Source: Pelobates cultripes (taxonomy: Eukaryota; Chordata; Amphibia; Anura; Pelobatidae). Taken from it: 64,000 nt of DNA. Shown here piece after piece: positions 1 to 9,027 of the stretch. Made by a program: the position numbers and the translations under genes. The stretch lies in contig OW240916.1 in the NCBI GenBank assembly GCA_933207985.1, forward strand, positions 313,295,152 to 313,359,151, read 5' to 3'. Each line of letters starts with the position of its first letter. Position 1 is the first letter of the stretch. The notes under the pieces were generated by a model. That model saw nothing but the letters and a program-made list of their open reading frames with translations. It was not told the DNA's origin and ran no database searches.

Positions 1-1045
1 GTGCCATTTACCTGGATTCTTCCTTTATGTGCCATTTTCCTGGATTCTTCCTTTATGTGCCATTTACCTGGATTCTTCCTTTATGTGCCATTTTCCTGGA
101 TTCTTCCTTTATGTGCTATTTTCCTGGATTCTTCCTTTATGTCACATTTTCATGGATTCTTCCTTTATGTGCTATTTTCCTGGATTCTTCCTTTATGTGC
201 CATTTCCCTGGATTCTTCCTTTATGTGCCATTTTCCTGGATTCTTCCTTTATGTGCTATTTTCCTGGATTCTTCCTTTATGTCACATTTTCATGGATTCT
301 TCCTTTATGTGCTATTTTCCTGGATTCTTCCTTTATGTGCCATTTTCCTGGATTCTTCCTTTATGTGCCATTTTCCTGGATTCTTCCTTTATGTGCCATT
401 TTCCTGGATTCTTCCTTTATGTGCTATTTTCCTGGATTCTTCCTTTATGTGCTATTTTCCTGGATTCTTCCTTTATGTGCCATTTTCCTGGATTCTTCCT
501 TTATGTGCCATTTACCTGGATTCTTCCTTTATGTGCTATTTTCCTGGATTCTTCCTTTATGTGCCATTTTCCTGGATTCCTCCTTTATGTGCCATTTACC
601 TGGATTCTTCCTTTATGTGCCATTTTCCTGGATTCTTCCTTTATGTGCCATTTTCCTGGATTCTTCCTTTATGTGCTATTTTCCTGGATTCTTCCTTTAT
701 GTGCCATTTTCCTGGATTCTTCCTTTATGTGCCATTTTCCTGGATTCTTCCTTTATGTGCCATTTTCCTGTATTCTTCCTTTATGTGCCATTTTCCTGGA
801 TTCTTCCTTTATGTGCCATTTACCTGGATTCTTCCTTTGTGCCATTTTCCTGGATTCTTCCTTTATGTGCTATTTTCCTGGATTCTTCCTTTATGTGCCA
901 TTTTCCTGGATTCTTCCTTTATGTGCCATTTACCTGGATTCTTCCTTTATGTGCCATTTTCCTGGATTCTTCCTTTATGTGCTATTTTCCTGGATTCTTC
1001 CTTTATGTGCCATTTACCTGGATTCTTCCTTTATGTGCCATTTTC
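1..1045. repeat. 28-bp minisatellite, left part (continues beyond window start)
   Basis: About 37 head-to-tail copies of a 28-bp unit containing the core TGCCATTTTCCTGGATTC. Variants include CCATTTAC, CTATTTTC, CCATTTCC and TCACATTTTCATGG, and one unit is 2 bp shorter near 835. The unit contains no TAA, TAG or TGA in any forward register, and 28 is one more than a multiple of three. All three + frames therefore stay open and read the same 28-residue peptide period. These frames are artefacts, not genes. The array ends in phase at 1045, where the LINE poly-A begins, and resumes at 9028. Confidence 0.97.
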
Positions 1046-2162
1046 TTTTTTTTATAAATCTGTTTTTATTGATAAGTGGTTCAAATAAGCAGTACATGCT
1101 GCAAAAAGCTTTACAAGTTAAGACACGCAGGTCTCCAACATAGCATCAATTTGAGGATGTTAATCACATTATGTCGGGGTTCTCGTCCGTATTTCCCCAT
1201 GAGTTTCATTACTTTTTATTTATTTTATTTTTTGTAAGTCTTTTTCGTTATGTGACAGAGTGAAATAACAGTCGTAATGATGCATAACATTTGACATCGT
1301 GCAGTACGCCAAAATATGCAGGTCGGGAGGAGAGGTCCTGTACTGTTTTTGTAACGTAAAGGTTTCGTTTCCCTCATTCCTCTCACTCTGTAGTTCCATC
1401 TCCCCACCTCCTTCCATTTGACTTTATTACTTTGCCTCGTTATGTCAGGTGATAGAATATGTGGGTGTCTCTAGGTGTGAGTTAGTGAGATGTGTAAGGT
1501 AGGGAGATATAACGGTGAGACTCACGGGTCTTTGCGTTCCAGATGTGTATGCGGGTCTTTAGCGTGTCATGAGAGTAAGTTTAGTGGGTTGTATAATACG
1601 TGTCCCCATTTCTAGTGTGTTATCTTATATGGCTAGGGGTGTTGTCATTACTACTTGTAGCAGAGTCTATAGTTCGTGAAATTTCCCATGCGTGATGTCT
1701 TGGTGTCGTTAGTGGTGTGTGTGTCGTAGACCTAGTAATGTGTGATTGTAGTGGAGTTAAGATGTTGCGTATCTGCTATATGAGCGTAAGCTCTACTTTA
1801 AACATTTTGATACCGGAACATTTAGCAAGGCATGGTTTGACTCGCGTTTCCCTAGGGAGTCTGAGCACTCCTCAGATCCCGTCAGGAATGGGTGTTCCTC
1901 TCCTTAGAGTTTCAGAGGTCGATAGATTTTCCTTTTTCTCTTACCCTTCCCTTTTTTGCCCTCTTTGTTTTTATCGTAATGTATCTCTCCGATCCCGATC
2001 CCGATTCCCCGGTCCCGGGGCCCGTCCAGCGAAACGGAAGAAAGAAAGAGAGGTAAGAAGAGAGAGGAAGAAAAGAAGAAGAAGAGGAAAGTAAGAGAGA
2101 GAGGGAGAAAGAAAAAAAAAAAGAAAAAAAAAGAAAAAAAGGAGGGGGGGAGGGAGATATGG
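1046..2162 (-). other. LINE 3' UTR with poly-A signal
   Basis: The 1.1 kb between the ORF2 stop and the A-tail. Its first part in sense orientation (2160-2037) is a polypyrimidine tract, which appears as GA-rich sequence on the + strand. A short GC-rich segment follows (about 2035-1985). An AATAAA lies at 1065-1070 on the minus strand, about 11 nt before the A-tail. Small open frames here have no recognisable product. Confidence 0.75.
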
Positions 2163-4955
2163 CTAAGGGGGGGGTGGACTGTGTCTTGTGGGATCCGCAT
2201 CTGATGTTGCCCCGTCAGTGGGTTCGGGGGCGTTACCTGCCTGTCTGTAGCGGGTAATATATAGGAACCATGGGAGCCACAGTTCTGTGTGTTTTATTGC
2301 TCGGCCCGTCAGAGAAGCGTGTATTTCTTCCGCTCCATGAATGTCTTCTACTCTGCGGATCCATTCTTCTTTAGTTGGTACATCACTTGTCTTCCAGTGT
2401 GCCGGTATGTTAGCTTTGGCCGCGTTTAGTAAGTGACGTAGTATAGATCTTTTATACGTCCGGATCGATTGTGTCGTTATGTGTAATAGGGCTAATTCTG
2501 CGTTCCATTCCGGGACATCGCCCAGAACGTCAGTCACAGTGTCCTTAATCATTGCCCAGTATGGGGTAATGTTCCTGCATTCCCACCATATATGTATTAA
2601 AGTGCCACGTTCTGTCTGGCATCTCCAGCACATCGGGGAGGTTGACGGGAAGATCTGGTGTAGGAGGGATGGTGTTCTATACCAGAGGGATAGCAGTTTG
2701 TAATTCACCTCTTGGTAATAGGAGCTCATAGAGCTTTTTTGTTGCCATAGCAATGCCAAATCCCATTGTGAAGGTGTGAGCGTCTTTCGAAGTTGTCCTT
2801 CCCATTGGCGACGGAAGGTAGAAGCCTGGGTCGTGTCTCCGATAAGTAGGTGTTGGTAGAGGGCTGATATAGCATGGTCAAGTGTGCTGCCATTGTCACA
2901 GAGGCCCTCGAACCAGGTGAGGTCTCTGTGTAAGCGTTCTTTATGTGGCATTGTATCATGGTAGTGTTTCAACTGTAGGTATCTGAGTACCGTGAGGGGG
3001 GTCCTTGGACCATCCCCTAGTAATGCAGTTAGATCCCGGATTCTGCCACCTTCGAGGGCTTTATATATGGGGATATAGTTCCTCTTGCTTGGGATGGGCC
3101 ATGCGCCGGGCGGGAGTCCACGTCCCAAGGCCGCGTTATGGGTGAGTGGAATCATCGGGCTAGGGGTGGGCGATATATAGCTCTGGTCTCTTAGCGATCT
3201 CCAACCGGCGATTGTTTGCGTTATCAGCCCCTCATTGTTGTGGGCCATCGGGTCTCTCGTCGTTCCCCATATCCTCATTTCCAGTGTTGGTCCGATAAGG
3301 CCTTTATCGAGTTCTACCCATTGTTTCATTGTAGGTTCCTGGTGCCAATCCAGTATCCGTTGCATTACTGTAGCTTGGTGATATTTTTTGACATCTGGTA
3401 AGGCTAGTCCACCATGGTTCCTTGGGCGGCAGAGTATGTCATGTCGAATTCGAGAGCGTTCCCCTCGCCATACAAATTTTATTATCGCTGTTTTCAGGGT
3501 GGAGAAGAAGGTCCTTGGGATGGTTAGTGGAATCGTTTGCATAAGGTATAGAATTCTCAGCAATATGTTCATCTTGAGGATCGCGACTCGTCCATGCCAG
3601 GTTACATGTGGGTACGACCATCTAGCTAAGTCCGCTAGAATTGTTTTCAGAAGGGGGACAAAATTGAGACGGTATATGTCTTCTGGGTCTGTGGTCACCC
3701 AAATGCCCAGATACTTCATCCGGCCGTAACACCAGTGAAAAGCGAATAGCGAGTCCAGGGAGATGTATTCTTCCGTGGGGATCATAATGTTCAGGACCTC
3801 GCACTTTGAGAGATTGAGTTTGAAGCCCGAGATTTTCCCGAAATTATCGAATTCGGAAAGGAGGCATGGTAGAGTTGTCCTAGGGTGTTGTATAAAGAAT
3901 AGGAGGTCATCCGCGTACGCAGCCACTTTATGGTGTGTTCCACGCCAGTCGTATCCTTGAATGTTTGGGTTCAGTCGTATCTTCTGGAGCAGTGGTTCTA
4001 AGGTCATAGCGAACAAAAGTGGGGACAGTGGGCAACCTTGACGGGTACCATTGTTTATTGTAAAGTCCGCTGTCGTGGCTCCGTTTACTCTCACATTTGC
4101 GTGCGGTTTGCTATAGAAAGCTGATACCCATGCGAGTAGTCTCTGTCCGCATCCCATATGTTGTAAGGTGGCCATCATGTACGACCAGTCGACTCTATCA
4201 AACGCTTTCTCCGCGTCCGTGGATAGTAATAGCATTTTAGTTTTTGTCTTTCTTGCGTGTTGTTGGATTGAGAACAGTCGCAGGGTGCTATCTCTGGCCT
4301 CTCTGCCCGGGATGAAGCCTGTCTGGTCTGCGTGTATCAGTTCTGGAAGAAAGTTGTTGAGCCTGCTAGCTATGACTTTCGTGGTTAGTTTGGCGTCTAC
4401 ATTGAGCAGCGAAATGGGACGGTAGCTGCCGCAAAGCAATGGGTCCTTTCCTGGCTTGAGCAAGACCGTGATGGTCGCGGCTAAGGATTCCGCGCCCAGG
4501 TGCCCTCCGTCACCTACCGCGTTGATCGCTTTAGTTAGCCATGGTATCAGGAGATCTGGGAAGGTCTTATAGTATCCGGTTGAAAAACCATCTGGTCCAG
4601 GTGCCCTGCCTGATTTGGACGTTTTCAGCGCAGCCGCAAGCTCTTCCGTGCTGATTGGCATGTCGAGTGCCGAAGCTGATTCCTGGTTAATCGTTTTGAC
4701 GATCGTGTCAGAAAGGTAATCTCGTATCTGAGTAGCTCTTCTATCGTCGCTCGTCGTCCCCATGGGTGGGCTCAGGTTGTAAAGGGTTTCATAGTAGGTC
4801 CTAAACTCATCGGCGATTTTTTGTGGGTAGGGGGTCATTTCTCCTGAGGAGAGGCGAAGTTTGCGTATTTGTCTACGAGGCGTTGGGCCTTTTAATAATC
4901 TGGCCAGGTATTTCCCCCCTTTATTGGCGTGCGCATAGTAGAACCCTTCGTGCGT
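2163..4955 (-). CDS. LINE ORF2, C-terminal part: reverse transcriptase and CCHC domain
   Basis: Encodes the reverse transcriptase that copies the LINE RNA at the nicked target (target-primed reverse transcription). The frame is open from the frameshift near 4945. Counting from the first in-frame Met at 4838 (891 residues), it shows the RT block SYRPISLLN (about 138-146), the TDAEKAFDRVDW block (207-218), the NGTRQGCPLSPLL block (263-275) and the catalytic YADD box (308-311). A C-terminal CCHC knuckle (C-x2-C-x8-H-x4-C, about 737-754) is typical of L1/Tx1 ORF2. No internal stop is present. It is out of frame with the upstream endonuclease part by one frameshift, so no full ORF2 protein can be made from this copy as read, unless the shift is an assembly error. 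Confidence 0.93.
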   Translation of the reverse strand, partial: THEGFYYAHANKGGKYLARLLKGPTPRRQIRKLRLSSGEMTPYPQKIADEFRTYYETLYNLSPPMGTTSDDRRATQIRDYLSDTIVKTINQESASALDMPISTEELAAALKTSKSGRAPGPDGFSTGYYKTFPDLLIPWLTKAINAVGDGGHLGAESLAATITVLLKPGKDPLLCGSYRPISLLNVDAKLTTKVIASRLNNFLPELIHADQTGFIPGREARDSTLRLFSIQQHARKTKTKMLLLSTDAEKAFDRVDWSYMMATLQHMGCGQRLLAWVSAFYSKPHANVRVNGATTADFTINNGTRQGCPLSPLLFAMTLEPLLQKIRLNPNIQGYDWRGTHHKVAAYADDLLFFIQHPRTTLPCLLSEFDNFGKISGFKLNLSKCEVLNIMIPTEEYISLDSLFAFHWCYGRMKYLGIWVTTDPEDIYRLNFVPLLKTILADLARWSYPHVTWHGRVAILKMNILLRILYLMQTIPLTIPRTFFSTLKTAIIKFVWRGERSRIRHDILCRPRNHGGLALPDVKKYHQATVMQRILDWHQEPTMKQWVELDKGLIGPTLEMRIWGTTRDPMAHNNEGLITQTIAGWRSLRDQSYISPTPSPMIPLTHNAALGRGLPPGAWPIPSKRNYIPIYKALEGGRIRDLTALLGDGPRTPLTVLRYLQLKHYHDTMPHKERLHRDLTWFEGLCDNGSTLDHAISALYQHLLIGDTTQASTFRRQWEGQLRKTLTPSQWDLALLWQQKSSMSSYYQEVNYKLLSLWYRTPSLLHQIFPSTSPMCWRCQTERGTLIHIWWECRNITPYWAMIKDTVTDVLGDVPEWNAELALLHITTQSIRTYKRSILRHLLNAAKANIPAHWKTSDVPTKEEWIRRVEDIHGAEEIHASLTGRAIKHTELWLPWFLYITRYRQAGNAPEPTDGATSDADPTRHSPPPP

Positions 4956-6043
4956 TGGAGATTTCGAAGATGTTTTTTTGTGATGAGTCTCTTGAGTGCC
5001 CTTCTATGTTCCATCAGTTCCCCGTATGTTTCATGTAGTTGGGATCTTTTGTGTTGACTTTCCAGCTTTGAAATCTTTTGATATAGGTTAGTCATCTCGA
5101 TCATATTCGCTTTCCGTTTTTGCGAGGCAATGCGGATGAGTGTTCCGCGAATGACGCTCTTATGCGCTTCCCATATGGTTATCGGGGAGACCTCTGGTGT
5201 GTCGTTGTCTCTGAAGTATTGTTCTAGCTCTTTGGTTATTTGTTCTTTGGTGGCTGGATCGAGTAGGAGAGCTTCATTAAGTCTCCACGTCCACGTAGTT
5301 GGGCGAAACATGGGGGATTCCATCTCTAGCTTGACCGAGCCATGGTCCGACCATGTAGACGGGTCGATATCCGCTTTGAGTAAGCGAGCGAGTCCTTCTT
5401 GTGTTATGAAGAGGTAGTCTATGCGAGAGTATCGGTTGTGAAGAGCGGAGTAGTAAGTATAATCTTTTACCGTTGGGTTGAGTATTCTCCAGCCGTCTAC
5501 CAGCCTCAGTTCCTCCAGCGATTTTCGGATCGATCGGATGTTGTTTTGTGAAATACTACTATGTCCCGATGAGGAGTCCAATATTGGGTCTAGAGGTACG
5601 TTAAAATCCCCTCCGACGATTAGTATGCCGTCAGTGAATTCTTCTAATATGTGCAGCGTATTTCGGAGGAAGGAAGCCTGTCTTCGGTTGGGGACGTAGA
5701 TGTTCGCCAGGGTGTATATTTTGTCGGCTATGATTCCTTTCAGGAAGAGATACCGTCCGTGTGAGTCTTGTGATCTCTCTAATTCTTTGAATTCAAGCTC
5801 GGCTGCTAAGAGTATGGCTGTGCCCGCTTTATGTGACGTCGAGTGATTAGAGAAATAGTTGTTCGGGTAGTGTTTGTTTTGTAGCTTAGGTGCCGCGCCT
5901 TCCTTGAAGTGGGTTTCCTGGATCAGGGCCACCGCTATATGTTTTTGCTTCAGCTCCCTCAGTAGGTGAGTCCTACGCTCAGGGATATTGAGGCCTCTGC
6001 AGTTCTGGGTGAGGATCCTCAGGGGTGTATTTCGGTATGCCAT
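4892..6043 (-). CDS. LINE ORF2, N-terminal part: APE-type endonuclease
   Basis: Encodes the apurinic-like endonuclease that nicks target DNA. I place the start at the Met at 6043 because the endonuclease fold begins directly after it (LTQNCRGLN). The frame is open further upstream to 6211, but that stretch translates a polypyrimidine tract into low-complexity Pro/Phe/Leu. Visible motifs in order are QNCRG, the QETHF glutamate, GGDFNV, SRIDYLF and the SDH catalytic histidine block. After about 350 residues the frame runs out at 4892. The protein similarity continues in a neighbouring frame from about 4941-4955, where a single-base indel beside GAACCC is the simplest explanation. Confidence 0.92.
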   Translation of the reverse strand: MAYRNTPLRILTQNCRGLNIPERRTHLLRELKQKHIAVALIQETHFKEGAAPKLQNKHYPNNYFSNHSTSHKAGTAILLAAELEFKELERSQDSHGRYLFLKGIIADKIYTLANIYVPNRRQASFLRNTLHILEEFTDGILIVGGDFNVPLDPILDSSSGHSSISQNNIRSIRKSLEELRLVDGWRILNPTVKDYTYYSALHNRYSRIDYLFITQEGLARLLKADIDPSTWSDHGSVKLEMESPMFRPTTWTWRLNEALLLDPATKEQITKELEQYFRDNDTPEVSPITIWEAHKSVIRGTLIRIASQKRKANMIEMTNLYQKISKLESQHKRSQLHETYGELMEHRRALKRLITKKHLRNLQRTKGSTMRTPIKGGNTWPDY

Positions 6044-6080
6044 TCTCGCGGTACAAGCGAAGTGTTCCCTTAAGTCCGAT

Positions 6081-6180
6081 TCGTATAAGAAAGGAGAAAG
6101 GGAGGGGGGAAAGAAAAAGAAGAAGAGGAGGAGAGAGAAAAAAAAAAGGGGGGGTGAGGGGGGGGGAAGGGTGAAAAGGT
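6081..6180. repeat. Polypurine/polypyrimidine tract before LINE ORF2
   Basis: About 100 bp that is almost purely A/G on the + strand, hence C/T in LINE sense orientation, ending about 40 bp before the ORF2 Met. A GC-rich CCCGGG-containing block sits just upstream in LINE sense (about 6185-6240). A similar tract lies directly after ORF2 at 2037-2160. Confidence 0.8.
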
Positions 6181-6211
6181 AGTATTTTAGTTCCCCAAGA
6201 CGGGAACCCAA

Positions 6212-7868
6212 GCCCGGGGAACCCTGGGCCGGGACCGAACGAGACCTATAGTAACGATAGAAAGAAGTGTGTCCGGAGTGTAGCTTTGGTCTGTGGGTCG
6301 GGTGAACCCGAATTCCAATCCCGTACGGGGAAATAGAGGTTGTAGGTCTCGTGCTGCAGACAGCACTAGAGGGGAGTCTCGCTTCGGTACCTGCCCAGAG
6401 GTCGAGAGCGCCTATAGCCTGTCTGCACTACTCTTAGCACGAGTAAGTATGTGGGGAAACGCAAGTCAGGCTCCGCCCAAGAAGGTAGTTAACTCAAGAG
6501 TGGGGTCGTCTACCCCACCGGACCCTCTTTTGGTAGTGTCGTGTAAAGCTAATTCTCCTGTATTTGCGGGGCGTGTCTTGTGGGTTTAAGTTTGTATCAC
6601 TATGGTCGAGACGGTGTCCCCAGAATTGTTGGTTTCAGTGTCCCTCCCCTCGCATTAATGTCCCTAGCCTTGTCTGCGTGCCCCCTGGGACGGTGTTTAC
6701 CCTCCCGTGCCCGAGGTGGTCCTGATCCACTACTCCCGTGGGTATTGTGTTCTACTCTATAGTGTGGAGAAGTGGGGTGGGTGTGCGTGGTGGTTGTACC
6801 AGTGACAACGCTATTGTGAAAACATAGGCCAAGTATGCAGACTTAGTAGTCGTTGGTCTACTCTGTCCGTCTTCTCGGTAGTAGGAGACTGTCCACTCCC
6901 CTGGGTGTTCTCTGTCTGTGTCTCTCTGTCTTAATATCTGATCATTGTAGGGGGGGTACGTAACGAGGAGAGTATCCATGTCTTAGGTACATAGTGTAAA
7001 CAACATAACATAGTAGAACATAAAAAGGTTTCAACATTTCAACATTGCTTCATTAACATCACCCGATGTCCCCCAGAAGACCCCTTAACCGTCAGCAGTT
7101 ACCCAGCCTCAATGTGAGTCCCCATGTTCCCCATTTGGCTGCTGTCCTGTGTGGGGTGGAGGGAGGTCCCCCCCGAGTGTTGGGTTGTGGGATTTCCCGG
7201 GTCAGTGGCCCTCGTCACCCCGTGTTTACATCTATGTGTAGCCGTAAGGGCCTTTTTTGATCAGCGTGATAGTAGGTGGTACCAGTCATATGTCAGCAAG
7301 GCATGTGTGATGAGGTGAATCGTTTTGCACACCCTTCTCTTCTGTCAACCCCCTCCCCCTGGTCACATACATAGCTTAGGATTCAACATTGTGATGGGTG
7401 CTGGGAACGGTATTCAACGCGTTTCCTCATCCAAAGTCTACTTGCTCTGTATTATGCTGGTGAGTCTTGCGCCTTCGTTCAGCGGCATGAGTGTTGGGGA
7501 TTCCGGGAGGAGGGTTAGTGCCCAATTCGTTATGGTATGCGTCCCTGCCTGAACCCGAAACACCCCCTTACCAAATATGTGTACCCAGGTCTCCGTGAAG
7601 AGGTGGCAGTCATTGCACTAAGGGGAAGGGGGTAAGCCTGAGAGGTGCACTTTGGTGGAAGCTTGATCACCCAGGGTGGACCCATGTTCCCTTGAACCCC
7701 CCCACCCAAAGCCCTTTGTGTATAGTCCCGGCATACCTGCAATTGTCCCAGTCTAAGTTAGTAGCTCTGCTCTGTTAATAGGGATCGAAGTGACTTTCTT
7801 CGGAAGGTGGCTTTTAGGTGCTTGTTAAGGGGCCACGTGACTCGGGATGTTAAGAGGTGTTTAACGGG
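6212..7868 (-). other. LINE inter-ORF spacer
   Basis: About 1.65 kb separates the ORF1 stop from the ORF2 region, which is long for an L1-type element. It holds only short open frames (under about 100 codons) on both strands, none of which I recognise. No second poly-A, TSD or terminal repeat was seen that would mark it as a nested insertion. Confidence 0.6.
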
Positions 7869-8927
7869 TTAGACGGGTCTGCACTCACTCTTCCGGGGAA
7901 GTCGGGTTTCTGCGCCGTCTGGCCGGCTGAACAGAGGGGGACCGTGTTCCTCTCCGACTGGCCCTCTTTGCGGCCTCTGGGTTGGGGCCCATGTTCCCAG
8001 TATCCAGTTGTGGACTGTCGGTGCTGGAAGGCCTAGTTCTTCCATGAATCGCGGAACTTCCTCGGGCCAGCGTAATGAGATCCAGCCATTTTGATGCCTG
8101 GCCAGCAATGCGAAAGGGAACCCCCATTTATAGGTGATGTCTCGTTCCCGTAGTGCGGTCGTCACGGGGCGGAGGGCTCGTCGAGCCTCTAGTGTGATTG
8201 GGGATAGATCATTGTATAATGCTACTTGGGAGCCTCTGTAGGGCCAGGTTGGTCTTTCTCGTGCTTTTCTCATAATTGTGTCTTTTACTGGGAAAGAGTG
8301 CAGGCAACATATTAGATCTCTCGGCCCATCCTCCAGGGTTCTGGGCCGCATGGTTCTGTGTGCCCTTTCAAATTCTATGTGCTGCGGTGAGGTTGGTTGC
8401 AGGATGGACTGAAAAAGTTCAGTAAGTATTTCCACCACATCTTCTGGTGGCCCTTCTGCCTCTGGGATGCCCCTAATGCGTATGTTGCACCTCCGACCCC
8501 TGTTATCCAGGTCCTCAAGGTGTCTTCTCATAGAGAGGAGCATTGTACCCTGGCGGGCTATTGCAGTGTCTGCAGTTGCTACACGAGTTGTAAGGGCCTC
8601 AGTGGCCTCTTCTTGTAGTGTGATGCGGCCAGCGTGTGCAGTTACCTCAGCTCTGATCCCAGCCATCTCTGCTCTGAGGGTGTCCTGTATGGTGGTGGTG
8701 AGTGTTTTGAGGTCATCTTTTGTGGCCATGGAGGCTGTGAGACTGCGCAGCCTCTCTTCAATTCGATCGAGGGCTGTGCTCTCCGTCCCCGACGGGGATG
8801 GCGGCGCCATCTTGGGGCCTACTGGTTCCCCGCTTGCGCCGGGTTGTGGGTGTAGGAATCCGTCCAGGGGGCCTTGTTGAGGGATTTTCGGTGTCTGGGG
8901 CTGCTCCGGTCGTTTGTTGCGGCCCAT
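7869..8927 (-). CDS. LINE ORF1 (L1 ORF1p-like RNA-binding chaperone)
   Basis: An uninterrupted 352-residue ORF1. In known L1 elements this protein trimerises through a coiled coil, binds its own RNA and acts as a nucleic-acid chaperone. Visible here are a Pro-rich N terminus (1-50), a heptad-rich coiled-coil segment (about 52-142), an RRM-like domain opening with RRCNIRIRGIPE (about 146-157) and a basic C-terminal domain (about 240-315, including RRALRPVTTALRER). The length matches vertebrate L1 ORF1. I chose the Met at 8927 because it is the first in-frame ATG and lies 100 bp from the element's 5' end. A YY1-like CCAAGATGG box lies inside the coding sequence near 8807-8815. Confidence 0.93.
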   Translation of the reverse strand: MGRNKRPEQPQTPKIPQQGPLDGFLHPQPGASGEPVGPKMAPPSPSGTESTALDRIEERLRSLTASMATKDDLKTLTTTIQDTLRAEMAGIRAEVTAHAGRITLQEEATEALTTRVATADTAIARQGTMLLSMRRHLEDLDNRGRRCNIRIRGIPEAEGPPEDVVEILTELFQSILQPTSPQHIEFERAHRTMRPRTLEDGPRDLICCLHSFPVKDTIMRKARERPTWPYRGSQVALYNDLSPITLEARRALRPVTTALRERDITYKWGFPFALLARHQNGWISLRWPEEVPRFMEELGLPAPTVHNWILGTWAPTQRPQRGPVGEEHGPPLFSRPDGAETRLPRKSECRPV

Positions 8928-9027
8928 TTAGCTGTCGGTTGCGTGCCGTTATAGCTGTAGTAGGGTCCAGTGGAGCGGAGCTCTCCCTTTACGCGTCCAT
9001 CTTGGTTCGCGCCGAGACCACGCCCCC
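8928..9027 (-). promoter_or_regulatory. LINE 5' UTR/internal promoter with YY1-like site
   Basis: The 100 bp from the element's 5' terminus to the ORF1 ATG. In sense orientation it starts with GGGGGCGTGG, and 22 bp from the end it carries CCAAGATGG (8998-9006, minus strand), which matches the core of the YY1 site that positions transcription initiation in mammalian L1 5' UTRs. Promoter function is inferred from that analogy. Confidence 0.6.

Larger units (their letters stand above)
1046..9027 (-). mobile_element. Full-length L1-type LINE retrotransposon
   Basis: A complete non-LTR retrotransposon of 7,982 bp on the minus strand. In sense order it has a 100-bp 5' UTR, ORF1, a 1.65-kb inter-ORF spacer, ORF2 (endonuclease, reverse transcriptase, CCHC), a 1.1-kb 3' UTR, an AATAAA signal at 1065-1070 and a short A-tail ending at 1046. 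The identical 15-mer TTATGTGCCATTTTC at 1031-1045 and 9028-9042 is the target-site duplication. The host site is a minisatellite unit. ORF1 is uninterrupted and ORF2 has one frameshift, so the copy looks young. ORF1 type suggests the L1 group; ORF2 also resembles Tx1/L1 elements of frogs and fish. Confidence 0.93.

Noticed and set aside
1..1143. Three overlapping + strand open frames of 340-380 codons encoding a hydrophobic repeat protein
   Set aside because: They are one 28-bp minisatellite read in three registers. The unit has no stop codon and there is no start context or domain.
1717..2094. A 125-codon + strand frame ending in an Arg/Lys-rich tail
   Set aside because: It is antisense to the LINE 3' UTR, and the basic tail is the polypurine tract.
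6212..7868. A third LINE ORF or nested element in the spacer
   Set aside because: Only short frames on both strands, no recognised domain, and no terminal repeats or target duplication.
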